64,000 bases of DNA from Yinghuangia aomiensis (GCF_039542225.1 NZ_BAABHS010000004.1:248001-312000), one strand, 5' to 3'; positions 18,112 to 27,175 are shown, counted from the stretch's first letter. Numbers and translations are program-made. Notes: generated by a model not told the origin, from the sequence alone.

Positions 18112-18356
18112 GTCGACCCTTTCGGTGCAGCCGCCGGCATGCGGCGGGTGGTGCGCGCAGGGGAAATACCGCGGACAAGACTCCCACGGTTGTGCGCGCT
18201 CGCCCGGCAGCGCCGGGGGCCGGTGCGTCCCGGGGAGGGTGTCCGGTACGTCCATGCCGCCAGGTCCCCGCCCGCCCGCTTGGGGAAGTGACCGTCTGGC
18301 GCCGGGGAAGGAGCGCCAGAAAGCTCGGAGCGGGTGGAGGCCTCACGGCACGTCCG

Positions 18357-18779
18357 TCAGGACAGCACCTCCTCGGACAGCTCGGCGAAGGAGTCTTCCT
18401 GTTCGGCCAGGTAGACCCGCCACGCCTCGGCGTCCCAGATCTCGACCCGGGCGCCGGCGCCGATGACGACGCAGTCGCGGCCGAGTCCCGCGTACGTGCG
18501 CAGTGCCGGCGGGACCAGCACGCGGCCCTGCTTGTCCGGCACCTCGTCGGACGCGCCGGCGAAGAACACCCGCAGGTAGTCCCGGTGCGACTTGGAGGTC
18601 AGCGGGGCTTCGCGCAGTTGCTCGGTGATCCGGTGGAACTCGGGGAGGGGCCACACGTAGAGGCAGCGCTCCTGCCCCTTGGTGATCACTAGGCCCTCCG
18701 CCAGCTCGTCACGGAACTTCGCCGGAAGGATCAAGCGACCCTTCTCGTCCAATCGGGGCTCATAGGTGCCCAGGAACAC
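18357..18779 (-). CDS. mraZ: Transcriptional regulator MraZ
   Basis: MraZ is the DNA-binding first gene of the dcw cluster; in several bacteria it represses its own promoter. Its two AbrB/SpoVT-type half domains are visible, each with a D-x-K/Q-GR motif: LDEKGRLILPAKFRDEL and VPDKQGRVLVPPALRTYAG. The start was set at the GTG at 18777-18779 (FLGTYEPRLDEKGR, 140 residues). GGAGG lies five bases before it, and the family N-terminus is M-F-x-G. A GTG two codons earlier (18785) is immediately adjacent to that ribosome site and is less likely. The MraZ boxes lie just upstream at 18813-18846. Confidence 0.96.
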   Translation of the reverse strand: MFLGTYEPRLDEKGRLILPAKFRDELAEGLVITKGQERCLYVWPLPEFHRITEQLREAPLTSKSHRDYLRVFFAGASDEVPDKQGRVLVPPALRTYAGLGRDCVVIGAGARVEIWDAEAWRVYLAEQEDSFAELSEEVLS

Positions 18780-18785
18780 GGGCAC

Positions 18786-19184
18786 CTCCGCACCGTCTGG
18801 AGCTTCACAGCCCCACTTCCCGCCACTCTACTCCACCAAACCCCACGGTCAACCCTTTGCGGAGCCGCCACACGCCCCCCAGCGGCCACAAAAGCGCAGG
18901 TCGGAGGGGGTGGGGCGGAGTGGAGGGCGCAGAGGGCGGGGGTGTGCGCCCCGGCCTCGCGGAGAGCCGGCCCGAGTGCTCCGCAATGCCTCGGTGGACT
19001 AGGCCAATCAGCGTGCAACCGAACGGGGCCGATCCGCCCTCCTAAGTCCCAGGGCGGCCCGTGCGCAGATCCGGCCGACCGAAAACGATCACTCTCGCGG
19101 GTGACACGGACGAGCGGTCACCTGTGACAATCGGCCTAGGTCCCGCGTCTGACAGCGGGAAACCATGGGGCAGGGAGGGCACGG
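18786..19184. other. Divergent intergenic region mraZ / moxR
   Basis: This 399-base region separates the minus-strand dcw cluster from the plus-strand moxR operon. The left part holds the mraZ promoter and MraZ boxes. The moxR side has GTGAC direct and inverted copies around 19100-19130 (GTGACA, GGTCAC, TGTGACA), which could be an operator. No confident -35/-10 pair for moxR was found. Confidence 0.5.
18811..18852 (-). promoter_or_regulatory. mraZ promoter with four MraZ-binding boxes
   Basis: On the minus strand GTGG occurs four times at exact 10-base spacing (CCAC on the plus strand at 18813, 18823, 18833 and 18843). This matches known MraZ operators, which are short GTGGG-like direct repeats separated by about five bases. 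The array overlaps a good promoter: -35 TTGACC (18847-18852), a 16-base spacer, -10 TAGAGT (18825-18830). The start codon is about 45 bases downstream of the -10. Autoregulation by promoter occlusion is therefore likely. Confidence 0.88.
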
Positions 19185-20411
19185 GTGTCGACGTTCAACG
19201 ATCAGGCCGGTCTCAAGGAGCTGACGGCTACCGCCGCACGCATCCGGGAGGCCATGGAGAGCGTGATCGAAGGCAAACCCGAGGTGGTCAAGCTGGCACT
19301 GACCGTGCTGCTCGCCGAGGGGCACCTCTTGGTGGAGGACGTGCCGGGTGTGGGCAAGACCATGCTGGCCAAGTCGCTCGCCCGCGCGGTCGACTGCTCG
19401 GTGCGCCGGGTGCAGTTCACGCCGGACCTGCTGCCTTCCGACATCACCGGGGTCAGCGTCTACGACCAGGAGCGCCGCGAGTTCGAATTCAAGCCAGGCG
19501 CGATCTTCGCCAACATCGTGGTCGGCGACGAGATCAACCGCGCGTCGCCGAAGACCCAGTCGGCGCTGCTGGAGTGCATGGCCGAACACCAGGTGACGGT
19601 GGACGGGACGACCTACGAGCTGCAGTCGCCGTTCATGGTCATCGCGACGCAGAACCCGGTCGAGATGGAGGGCACCTACCCACTGCCCGAGGCGCAGCGC
19701 GACCGGTTCATGGCCCGTGTGTCGATGGGCTACCCGGCGCCGGAAGCCGAGCTGCAGATGATCGGCGTGCACGGCGCGGGTTCGCCGCTGGACACGCTGG
19801 AGCCGGCCGCGGACGCGAACGACATCGTCAAGCTGACCGGGGCCGTGCGCGAGGTGCATGTGTCGCCGGGTGTCGCGCGGTACGCGGTCGACCTGGTCAA
19901 CGCCACCCGCACCTCGCCGGAGCTGCGGCTGGGCGCGTCGCCGCGTGCGACGCTGCACCTGATCCGCGCGGCCCGCGCCGCGGCGGCCCTCGACAACCGC
20001 GGATACGTGCTGCCGGACGACATCCAGGCGCTCGCCGTGCCGGTCCTCGCGCACCGGCTGCTGCCGACCGCCGAGGCGCAGATGTCGCGGCGCAGCGTCG
20101 AGCACGTGGTCGCGGACCTGGTGCGGACGGTCCCGGTGCCGGGCGCGCCGGACGGCCGCCAGCCGGTCTCCGCACCGGCCGCGCAGCCGGTCGTTCCCCA
20201 GCCGATGCCGCAGCCGGCGCCGCAGTCCGCGCCGCCGCACGTCGCCGGCCCGCACATGCAGCCGGTGCACCCGCAGAACGGCTACCAGCAGCCGCAGTAC
20301 CCGCAGCACCCGCAGGCCTACCCGGGGCAGGCGCAGCAGGGCGGCCACCCGCAGCCGTACGGCAGTTACTACGGCAGCCCGAACGGCGCCAACCACGGGC
20401 CGGCGCACTGA
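19185..20411 (+). CDS. MoxR-family AAA+ ATPase
   Basis: This 408-residue protein is a MoxR-type AAA+ chaperone-like ATPase. Such proteins are usually encoded with DUF58/von Willebrand and transglutaminase partners. Walker A is GVGKT (residues 55-59), Walker B is VVGDEINRASPKTQ, and sensor-1 is ATQNPVEMEGTYPLPEAQRDRF. The last 90 residues form an unusual Pro/Gln/His-rich tail (PQPMPQPAPQSAPPH and YQQPQYPQHPQ), probably disordered. The GTG at 19185 follows GGGAGGGCACGG. The DUF58 gene starts one base after its stop, so the three genes form one operon. Confidence 0.95.
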   Translation: MSTFNDQAGLKELTATAARIREAMESVIEGKPEVVKLALTVLLAEGHLLVEDVPGVGKTMLAKSLARAVDCSVRRVQFTPDLLPSDITGVSVYDQERREFEFKPGAIFANIVVGDEINRASPKTQSALLECMAEHQVTVDGTTYELQSPFMVIATQNPVEMEGTYPLPEAQRDRFMARVSMGYPAPEAELQMIGVHGAGSPLDTLEPAADANDIVKLTGAVREVHVSPGVARYAVDLVNATRTSPELRLGASPRATLHLIRAARAAAALDNRGYVLPDDIQALAVPVLAHRLLPTAEAQMSRRSVEHVVADLVRTVPVPGAPDGRQPVSAPAAQPVVPQPMPQPAPQSAPPHVAGPHMQPVHPQNGYQQPQYPQHPQAYPGQAQQGGHPQPYGSYYGSPNGANHGPAH

Positions 20412-20412
20412 C

Positions 20413-21726
20413 GTGCGCACCGCCCTGTCCGGGCTGACCACCCGGGGACGTTCCTTCCTCGCCGCGGGGATCGCCGCGGCCGTGTGCGCGCTGGTGCTGG
20501 GCCAACGCGACCTGCTGCGGGTCGGGTTCCTGCTGGCCGCGCTGCCGCTGCTCGCGGTGCTCGTGGTGGCCCGCACCCGGCACCTGGTGACCAGCACGCG
20601 CGCGCTGGACCCGGGCCGGGTCGCGGCCGGGCACGAGGCGCACGTGCGGCTGCGCGTGGACAACGTGTCGCGCATCCCGACCGGGCTGCTGATGCTCGAA
20701 GACCACGTGCCCTATGTGCTGGGGTCGCGGCCGCGGTTCGTGCTGGACAAGATCGAGCCTCACGGCCACCGCCAGGTCGCTTACCGGGTGCGGTCCGACC
20801 TGCGCGGCAAGTTCACCGTGGGCCCGCTGCGGCTGCGGCTCGCCGACCCGTTCGGGATGTGCGAGCTGACCCGGTCGTTCGCTGCCCGCGAGACGCTCAT
20901 CGTCACGCCGATCGTGCAGCCGCTGCCGCCGGTCGACCTGGGCGGCGAGTGGACCGGGTACGGCGACGGCCACGCCCGGAGCCTCGCCTCCTCGGGCGAG
21001 GAGGACGTGGTGCCGCGCGAGTACCGGCACGGCGACGACGTGCGCCGCGTGCACTGGCGCTCCACCGCCCGCCGCGGCGAACTCATGGTGCGCCGCGAAG
21101 AGCAGTCCTGGCAGAACCAGGCCACCCTGCTGCTGGACACCCGCACCGGCGCGCACCGCGGCGACGGGCCCAGCTCGTCGTTCGAGTGGGCGGTGTCGAC
21201 GGCCGCGTCGATCGGCGTGCACCTGTGCCGCCGCGGCTACACCACGCGCATGCTCGGCGCCGACGGCAGGCTCCTCGCGGGCGCGCCGGAAGGCATCCGG
21301 GTCGCCCCCGCGGAAACCGAGAGCTTCCTGCTGGACGCGCTGGCCGTGGTCGACGCCCGGCACCACGCGTCCCTCGTCGAGGCCGAGTCGGCGCTGCGGC
21401 AGCCCGGCGGCGAAGGCATGACCGTGGCGATCCTCGCCAACCTGACCGAGGACGACATCCGCCGCCTGGCCCGCGCCCGCGCGACCGGCGGCCGCGGCCT
21501 CGCGATCGTCCTGGACACCGCCGCGTGGGACGCGACCGCCGTGCCCGGCCAACTCCCGCACGGCGTCGCGGCGAACATGCTGCGGCAGGCCGGCTGGCGG
21601 GTACTGGCCGCGTCCGCGGCGACCCGGCTGCCCGAACTGTGGCGCGGCGCGGGCCGGCAAGGCGATGCCGCGCCGCGCATGTACGGCACCCCGGCCGCCG
21701 CGCCCCGCCCGGAGGCCGCCCCGTGA
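20413..21726 (+). CDS. DUF58-domain membrane protein
   Basis: This 437-residue partner of MoxR has two N-terminal membrane helices (FLAAGIAAAVCALVLG and VGFLLAALPLLAVLVV). The DUF58 signature YRHGDDVRRVHWRSTARRGEL follows, within a von Willebrand-like fold. It starts at the GTG at 20413, just after the moxR stop, and overlaps the following 32-codon frame by GTGA. Its molecular role is unknown. In this family gene order it is thought to act at the envelope with the transglutaminase-like protein downstream. Confidence 0.9.
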   Translation: MRTALSGLTTRGRSFLAAGIAAAVCALVLGQRDLLRVGFLLAALPLLAVLVVARTRHLVTSTRALDPGRVAAGHEAHVRLRVDNVSRIPTGLLMLEDHVPYVLGSRPRFVLDKIEPHGHRQVAYRVRSDLRGKFTVGPLRLRLADPFGMCELTRSFAARETLIVTPIVQPLPPVDLGGEWTGYGDGHARSLASSGEEDVVPREYRHGDDVRRVHWRSTARRGELMVRREEQSWQNQATLLLDTRTGAHRGDGPSSSFEWAVSTAASIGVHLCRRGYTTRMLGADGRLLAGAPEGIRVAPAETESFLLDALAVVDARHHASLVEAESALRQPGGEGMTVAILANLTEDDIRRLARARATGGRGLAIVLDTAAWDATAVPGQLPHGVAANMLRQAGWRVLAASAATRLPELWRGAGRQGDAAPRMYGTPAAAPRPEAAP

Positions 21727-21821
21727 CCCGCTTCCCCGCCGCCCCGTTCCCGCCCGCCGCGCGGCCGACGCCCGCTTCCGCGTCCCGCCGCGCCCCGGAG
21801 CCCCCGGAGTTCGCCCTATGA
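21723..21821 (+). CDS. Possible 32-residue coupled small protein
   Basis: This small open frame (MTRFPAAPFPPAARP..., Pro/Ala/Arg-rich) fits exactly between two genes. Its GTG start overlaps the DUF58 stop as GTGA, its stop overlaps the transglutaminase ATG as ATGA, and a GGAGG lies eight bases before its start. It could encode a real small protein or serve only to carry ribosomes to the next gene. No family is recognised. Confidence 0.4.
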   Translation: MTRFPAAPFPPAARPTPASASRRAPEPPEFAL

Positions 21822-24148
21822 CCGGCCGACTGCGCATGGCGGTCGCCGCGGCGTTCGCGACCGTGCTCACCTCGTCGTCGCTGCTGCCGCTCGTCCACAA
21901 CGGCAACTGGATCGCGAAGGCCGTCGGCGCCGTCGTGTTCGTGGCCGCGGTCGGCGAAGGCGCCCGGCGCGTGTCCGTGCCGCGGCCGCTCATCGGCACG
22001 ATCCAGCTCGTCGTGCTGATCCCGTACCTGCTGCTCGTGCTGGTCCCGGACGCGTCCGGGCCGCTCCCCACCCCGGACGCGCTGCGCGCCTTCGGCGACC
22101 TGCTGAACCAGGGCGGCGACGACATCCGCGGCTTTGCGCCGCCGGTCCCGGACACCGACGGCATGGCCGCGATCCTGGTGACCGTCGTCGGCGGCGTCGC
22201 CGTCCTCGTCGACGTGATCGCGGTGACGTACGGCCAAGCCGCCGCCGCGGGCCTCCCGCTGCTCGCCCTCTACAGCGTCCCCGCCGCCCTCGCCGACTCC
22301 GGCCTGGGCTGGGGCGTGTTCCTGGTCGCCGCCCTCGCCTACCTGGTGCTGCTCGTCGCCGAAGGCCGCGAACGCCTCGTGCGCTGGGGCCGCCCGCTCA
22401 GCCAACCCGGCGCGCGCCGCGGGCCCACCGGACCACAGCGGCCGTGGGTGCGCGGCAGCGGACGCATCGGCCTGGCCACCCTCGCGGTCGCCGTCCTGGT
22501 GCCCGCCGTCGTCCCGATGACCGCCAACCGGCTCGCCGACCGCGACAGCGGCACGGGCGGATCGGACCACATCACCACCATCAACCCGGTCGTCGACCTC
22601 AAGGACGAACTCAACCGTCCCGAGAACGTCGACCTGCTCACCTACACCACCGACGCGCCCGACCCGGACGGCATGTACCTGCGCATCGCCGCCCTCGACG
22701 TGTTCGACGGCAACGCGTGGCAGCCGTCCGAGCAGGCGCTCACCGACGTCACCCGGCCGTTGCCCACGCCGCGCGGCCTCACTCCGAGCGTCAGCGCGGG
22801 CAAGGTCACGACCGAGATCAAGGCGGTCAAGAACTACCGGCAGGGTTCGCTGCCGATGCCGTACGCCGCGTCCGAGGTCAAGGTCAAGGGCAACTGGCGG
22901 TACGAGGACGAAGGCCGCCTGCTGCTCGGCGACTCCGGGCAGACCACCGAGGGCCTGAACTACAGCGTCGTCAGCCTCGACATCAAGCCGACGGCCGACC
23001 AGCTGCGCGCCGCGGGCGGCATCCCGCCGGAGATGGAGAAGTACCGCGGCCTTCCCCCGGCGGTACGGCAGGCCCTGTCGGCCACCACGATGAAGGTCGC
23101 CGGCTACGGGACGCCGTTCGACCAGGCCGTGCGGATCGAGAAGTGGTTCACCGAATCCGGCGAGTTCCGCTACGACCTGCAGGTGCCCAAGGGCAACGGC
23201 CGCTCCCAGCTGGAGAACTTCCTCCAGGCGAAGGTCGGCTACTGCGAGCAGTACGCGTCCGCGATGGCCGTGATGGCGCGCATCCTCAACATCCCGTCCC
23301 GGGTCGCCGTCGGCTTCGTGCCCGGCCACCCCAACGCCGACGGCAGCTACACGGTCGGCAGCCGGGACGCGCACGCGTGGCCCGAGCTGTACTTCGCCGG
23401 CGTCGGCTGGGTCCGCTTCGAGCCCACCCCGTCGCGCGGCACCAGCCCCGCATACACCGACGAGTCCGCGCCGGTCGCGCCGACCACGCAGCCCGCGACC
23501 TCCGCGCCCGCCACCGCCAGTGCCGCGCCCTCGTCCCGGGACCCCCGCTGCAAGCTCGACGAGTGCGAGAGCAAGAGCCCGTCGGCGTCGGCCGCGCCCG
23601 CCAAGCACGACAGCGACGGCGACACGACCCGCAACGTGCTCGTCGGCGTCGGCGCGGGAGCGCTGGTCCTGCTGCTCCTCGCCATGCCCATGCTGCTGCG
23701 GCAGCGCGTGCGGCACCGAAGGCTCGCGGCCCTCGGCCGCGACGCCGCCGAGGACGGCGTCACCCGCGATCCGGGCGACGCGGTCCTCGGCGCCTGGCAG
23801 GAAATCCTCGACACCGCACGCGACCTCGGAATCCGCGTGCAAACCTCGGAGACGCCCCGCCAGTTGACCGTCCGGCTCGGCGAAGCGCTCCCGGACGACG
23901 CGGACACCGCCCGCGACGCCCTCCCGCGCATCGCCCTCGCCGCCGAGCAGATCCTGTACGCGCCCGAAGCACCGCAGCGGACCATCGGCTTGGCCGAAGA
24001 CGTCCGCGTGGTCCGCGCCGCGCTCCTCGCCGCGGCCGGCCGCGGCACCCGGTTCCGCGCCACGGTCCTGCCCGGCTCGACCTTCCGCCGCGGCACCCGG
24101 GCACCGGAGCAGTCCGACCGGGGCGGTCCCGAACCGGAACCCGCCTGA
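21818..24148 (+). CDS. TgpA-type transglutaminase-like membrane protein
   Basis: This 776-residue membrane protein has a cluster of about six helices in the first 210 residues and an extracytoplasmic transglutaminase-like domain. The catalytic Cys is in GYCEQYASAMAVMAR, the His in SRDAHAWPELYF, and an Asp is expected shortly after. Another membrane helix follows (VLVGVGAGALVLLLLAMPML) with a cytoplasmic DUF4129-like tail. It is the third gene of the moxR operon. ATG 21818 has GGAG nine bases upstream. The substrate is unknown; related proteins are assigned to cell-envelope functions. Confidence 0.92.
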   Translation: MTGRLRMAVAAAFATVLTSSSLLPLVHNGNWIAKAVGAVVFVAAVGEGARRVSVPRPLIGTIQLVVLIPYLLLVLVPDASGPLPTPDALRAFGDLLNQGGDDIRGFAPPVPDTDGMAAILVTVVGGVAVLVDVIAVTYGQAAAAGLPLLALYSVPAALADSGLGWGVFLVAALAYLVLLVAEGRERLVRWGRPLSQPGARRGPTGPQRPWVRGSGRIGLATLAVAVLVPAVVPMTANRLADRDSGTGGSDHITTINPVVDLKDELNRPENVDLLTYTTDAPDPDGMYLRIAALDVFDGNAWQPSEQALTDVTRPLPTPRGLTPSVSAGKVTTEIKAVKNYRQGSLPMPYAASEVKVKGNWRYEDEGRLLLGDSGQTTEGLNYSVVSLDIKPTADQLRAAGGIPPEMEKYRGLPPAVRQALSATTMKVAGYGTPFDQAVRIEKWFTESGEFRYDLQVPKGNGRSQLENFLQAKVGYCEQYASAMAVMARILNIPSRVAVGFVPGHPNADGSYTVGSRDAHAWPELYFAGVGWVRFEPTPSRGTSPAYTDESAPVAPTTQPATSAPATASAAPSSRDPRCKLDECESKSPSASAAPAKHDSDGDTTRNVLVGVGAGALVLLLLAMPMLLRQRVRHRRLAALGRDAAEDGVTRDPGDAVLGAWQEILDTARDLGIRVQTSETPRQLTVRLGEALPDDADTARDALPRIALAAEQILYAPEAPQRTIGLAEDVRVVRAALLAAAGRGTRFRATVLPGSTFRRGTRAPEQSDRGGPEPEPA

Positions 24149-24161
24149 CCCGACGCGGCAT

Positions 24162-24212
24162 CCGGGCCCGTCGGCCGGTCCTCGCGACCGGCCGCCGGGC
24201 CCGGCCGGTTTT
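24162..24212 (+). terminator. Terminator of the moxR operon
   Basis: Arms at 24162-24180 and 24186-24204 form a stem of 18 paired bases with a single T/C mismatch and a 5-base loop. TTTT follows at 24209-24212. It begins 14 bases after the transglutaminase stop. Confidence 0.75.
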
Positions 24213-24324
24213 CCGGAAGTCACGCACCGCAGACCGGTGATCGCCGTACCGTAACCAGGAAGCGCGGCCGCCGGGCGCGCCGCGGACGGGAACGACGGAG
24301 GCCGAACGAAGCGGGGGATACGCC

Positions 24325-26643
24325 ATGACTCGTGTCTACCAAGCCCTTTTGCGCGGGTCGGGCGACCACCTGGGCCCCGCGCTGCGGCGCAGCTTCACCG
24401 CCGTGTTCGGCACCGCGGACGACCCCGTGGACGACTGGCGGCCGGTGCTGGGCGACGGCCCGTCCTACGGCCGCTACGCCGCGGCCCGGGACACCGCCCG
24501 CGTCACCGTGTTCTGGGGCCGCTCCGGACCCGCCGAAGCGTGGGCCGTGGTCGCCGTCGACGGCACCGACCCGGACCCCGACGCCGCGGACCAGGCGCGC
24601 GCCGTCGACATGATCGCCGGACTCCTCGACGCGGAACGCGCCTTCGACGGCACGATCCCGCTGGAGACCACGCCCGCCGAGATCGACGCGGACGGCGTCG
24701 GCGGCCTGCTGCGCTGGCTGTTCGACGCCCGGCGTCGTGTGCCGGTGATCGTGCAGAGCGTCGACGAGCGCGACCCGGCCCGCCCGGCCCGCCACGCCGC
24801 GGCCCTCGCCCGCGCCACCGCGGGCACCGCCGTCGTGGCCCTGCTCGCCGACAAACCCACCCAGGACCACCTCAACGCCGCCCTCGGCGACGCCTTCGGC
24901 GTCTACGGCGGCGCCCTGCGCACCTACCTCGCCGGCCTCGCCCCGGCCACCGAAGACCACCCCCTGCGCCACCCCGTCCGCAGCGGCTCCGCGTTACGCG
25001 ACGCGGGCGTCCGCGCCCTCGACGTGGTCGTCACCGGCGTCGTCGGCGACGGCGTCCGCCGCCCCCTGCCGGCGGACGTACGGCGTGGGCTGCGCACAAT
25101 CGGCGAGCTATTCGACGGGGGGAGGGCGCGGCGGGAGGACGGAGAGGGCGCCGCGGAACACCAGGGGGCGGCGACGGGCTCCGGGCCCGGGCGCCCGCGG
25201 CCCGGCAACGGAGCGCAAGGCGGGGCGGCCACAGTTCCGGCTCTCTGTCCCGCGTGCGGCAAGTCCGACCCACCGGCGCCGAACGCCGCCGGGCCGACCG
25301 CGCCCCGCAGCCTGCCCGCCCAGCCCGGCAGGCCGACCCCGGCGGCATTCCCGCGCCCCACCCCCGCCGTCGTCGCCGCCAAGCGCCCGCCCCGCGCTCA
25401 CCCCGGCCCGAGCACCACCGCCCCGGCTCCTCCCGGAGCCGGGGGCCCACCCGAGGCGGCCTCCGACTTCTGCCCGCTCTGCCACGCCCCCGGAAGCTCC
25501 GGCAGCACAGCTCCGGACCGCGCCCGGCCTGTGCCGCCCCCGGCCGGAACCGCGCATCACCCGACCGCCCGAGCCCTCTCGTCCCCCGGTCCCGCTCTCC
25601 GCTCCGCCCCCGTCGTCCCCGCCGCCCAGCCGGCCAAGTCCACCCCGGCATCGCCGCCCGCCCTCCCCCGCCCCACCCCCGCCTGGCTCGCCCCGGCACC
25701 CTCGCTTCCTCCGCCGGACGACTCCCCCGGCACGCCGCTCGCCGCCTTGCTCGGGGCCGAGGTCGCCGACCGGGTCGTGGCCGCCCTGCGCGACGGCGGG
25801 CTCCTCACCCCGGACTTGCCGCGCCGCGTCGCCACCGAGCCGGACGTCGCCGAGCTGCGGCGGGCGCTGGCCGATCTACGCGAGCTGCGGCCGCTCATCG
25901 CGGAACTGCGGGCGATCGCGAGCCGCTTCGACCGGGCCGCCGGGCCCGGGGACGACGCCGAGTCCGAAGCCCTCGCCGCGGAGCTGGCCGAGCTGCGCGA
26001 GGACTACGGCACGCTCGCCCTCCAATACGAGGAGCTGGCCGACGAAGCCCGCCGCTCCGAGGCCCGCATACGCCGCCTCGACGGCCTCCTCGCCGAACTG
26101 TCCGCGGGCGCGCACGAGATACCCGAGTCCGAAGTGTGGATCCCGGAATGCCTGTCCGACGTCCTGCTCAAAGCCCGCGGCCAACTCCCCTACGTCGACC
26201 TCCCCGACTCCCTCGACGCGGGCGCCGCACTCCTCGACAAAGCCGAGCCCGGCCACACCCGCGTATGGGCGGGCGCCGCGTGGGACGCCCTGCGCGCACT
26301 CAACGCCTACGCGGCCGCCCGCTCGTCCAACACGTTCCGCGGCGGCTTCCGCGACTGGTGCCGCAACCCGCCGCACGGCCAGTACGCGATCTCGCCGAAG
26401 AAGTTCGCCATGAAGGAATCCGACGCGGTCGGCGGCCGCCCCAAGTTCCGCAAGGCCCGCACCTTCCCGGTCCCCGCCGATGTCTCCCCGGACGGCCACG
26501 TCTTCATGGAAGCCCACGTCAAACTCCGCGGCATCGGCAACCCGGCCCCGCGCATGCACTTCCACGACGACGCGGCCGGCACCACGGGCCGCATCTGGGT
26601 CGGCTACCTGGGCCACCACCTGGACAACACCCGCACGAACTGA
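24325..26643 (+). CDS. Large multidomain protein of unknown function with two CxxC pairs
   Basis: I do not recognise a function for this 772-residue protein. Four parts can be seen. Residues 1-265 look globular (VYQALLRGSGDHLGPALRRSF at the start). Residues 266-480 are Pro/Ala/Gly-rich, probably disordered, and hold two CxxC pairs, C308-PA-C311 and C383-PL-C386, which could form one zinc site. Residues of about 490-610 are rich in heptad-like Leu/Glu/Arg (ELRRALADLRELRPLIAELR) and likely coiled coil. The C-terminal 160 residues are globular and rich in aromatic residues, ending MHFHDDAAGTTGRIWVGYLG and HHLDNTRTN. The ATG follows GGGGGA. It stands alone between two terminators. Similar C-terminal sequences occur in uncharacterised actinobacterial proteins as far as I recall. 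Confidence 0.85.
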   Translation: MTRVYQALLRGSGDHLGPALRRSFTAVFGTADDPVDDWRPVLGDGPSYGRYAAARDTARVTVFWGRSGPAEAWAVVAVDGTDPDPDAADQARAVDMIAGLLDAERAFDGTIPLETTPAEIDADGVGGLLRWLFDARRRVPVIVQSVDERDPARPARHAAALARATAGTAVVALLADKPTQDHLNAALGDAFGVYGGALRTYLAGLAPATEDHPLRHPVRSGSALRDAGVRALDVVVTGVVGDGVRRPLPADVRRGLRTIGELFDGGRARREDGEGAAEHQGAATGSGPGRPRPGNGAQGGAATVPALCPACGKSDPPAPNAAGPTAPRSLPAQPGRPTPAAFPRPTPAVVAAKRPPRAHPGPSTTAPAPPGAGGPPEAASDFCPLCHAPGSSGSTAPDRARPVPPPAGTAHHPTARALSSPGPALRSAPVVPAAQPAKSTPASPPALPRPTPAWLAPAPSLPPPDDSPGTPLAALLGAEVADRVVAALRDGGLLTPDLPRRVATEPDVAELRRALADLRELRPLIAELRAIASRFDRAAGPGDDAESEALAAELAELREDYGTLALQYEELADEARRSEARIRRLDGLLAELSAGAHEIPESEVWIPECLSDVLLKARGQLPYVDLPDSLDAGAALLDKAEPGHTRVWAGAAWDALRALNAYAAARSSNTFRGGFRDWCRNPPHGQYAISPKKFAMKESDAVGGRPKFRKARTFPVPADVSPDGHVFMEAHVKLRGIGNPAPRMHFHDDAAGTTGRIWVGYLGHHLDNTRTN

Positions 26644-26703
26644 CCGCCCACGACGCGGCCCCGGGCGCGCGGAACCGGGGCCGTCGGCACCGGGGCATGC
26701 GAA

Positions 26704-26737
26704 AGCCGGGGCACCCGCGGCGTGCGGGACCCCGGCT
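26704..26737. terminator. Bidirectional terminator between convergent genes
   Basis: The outer arms AGCCGGGG (26704-26711) and CCCCGGCT (26730-26737) enclose a second stem, CCCGC/GCGGG. It lies in the 127-base gap between the convergent unknown 772-residue gene and the DUF3040 gene. Confidence 0.65.
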
Positions 26738-26770
26738 CGGCTGTCGCGTGGGGCGGGCGGACCGGCCCGG

Positions 26771-27175
26771 TCAGCCCTGCTGTTCGTCGCGGCGGCGACG
26801 CCAGCGGTCTTCGATGCGGCTCATCATCCGCGCGCGGCGCGGCCGGCGCTGGGCCCGGCCGCCGCCTGCGGTCCCGGTTCCCCCGCCCGCGGCCCGGTCG
26901 TTCCCGGGCGAGCGGCGCCACCCGGTGACCGCCATGACGGCACCGGCCAGCATCAGCAGGAACCCGACCACACTGACCACGATGATCTGCGTCATCACAC
27001 CGGTCATGAGCAGAACGACGCCGACGACGAAGCCGGCGATCGCCCAACCGGTCCGACGCCGGGTATGCGTGCGCATGCCGGCACCCTCGAGCGCTGTCGC
27101 GAACTTGGGATCTTCGGCGTACAGCGCTCGCTCCATCTGCTCGAGCAAGCGCTGCTCGTGCTCTGAGAGCGGCAC
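26771..27175 (-). CDS. DUF3040 family membrane protein
   Basis: This 134-residue protein matches the actinobacterial DUF3040 family. It starts with the conserved PLSEHEQRLLEQMERALYAEDPKFA, then has two adjacent membrane helices (GWAIAGFVVGVVLLMTGV and IIVVSVVGFLLMLAGAVMAV) and a basic tail (RRARMMSRIEDRWRRRR). The GTG at 27173-27175 has GGAGG five bases upstream. The homologue lies close to the dcw cluster in Streptomyces. Its function is unknown. Confidence 0.9.
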   Translation of the reverse strand: MPLSEHEQRLLEQMERALYAEDPKFATALEGAGMRTHTRRRTGWAIAGFVVGVVLLMTGVMTQIIVVSVVGFLLMLAGAVMAVTGWRRSPGNDRAAGGGTGTAGGGRAQRRPRRARMMSRIEDRWRRRRDEQQG

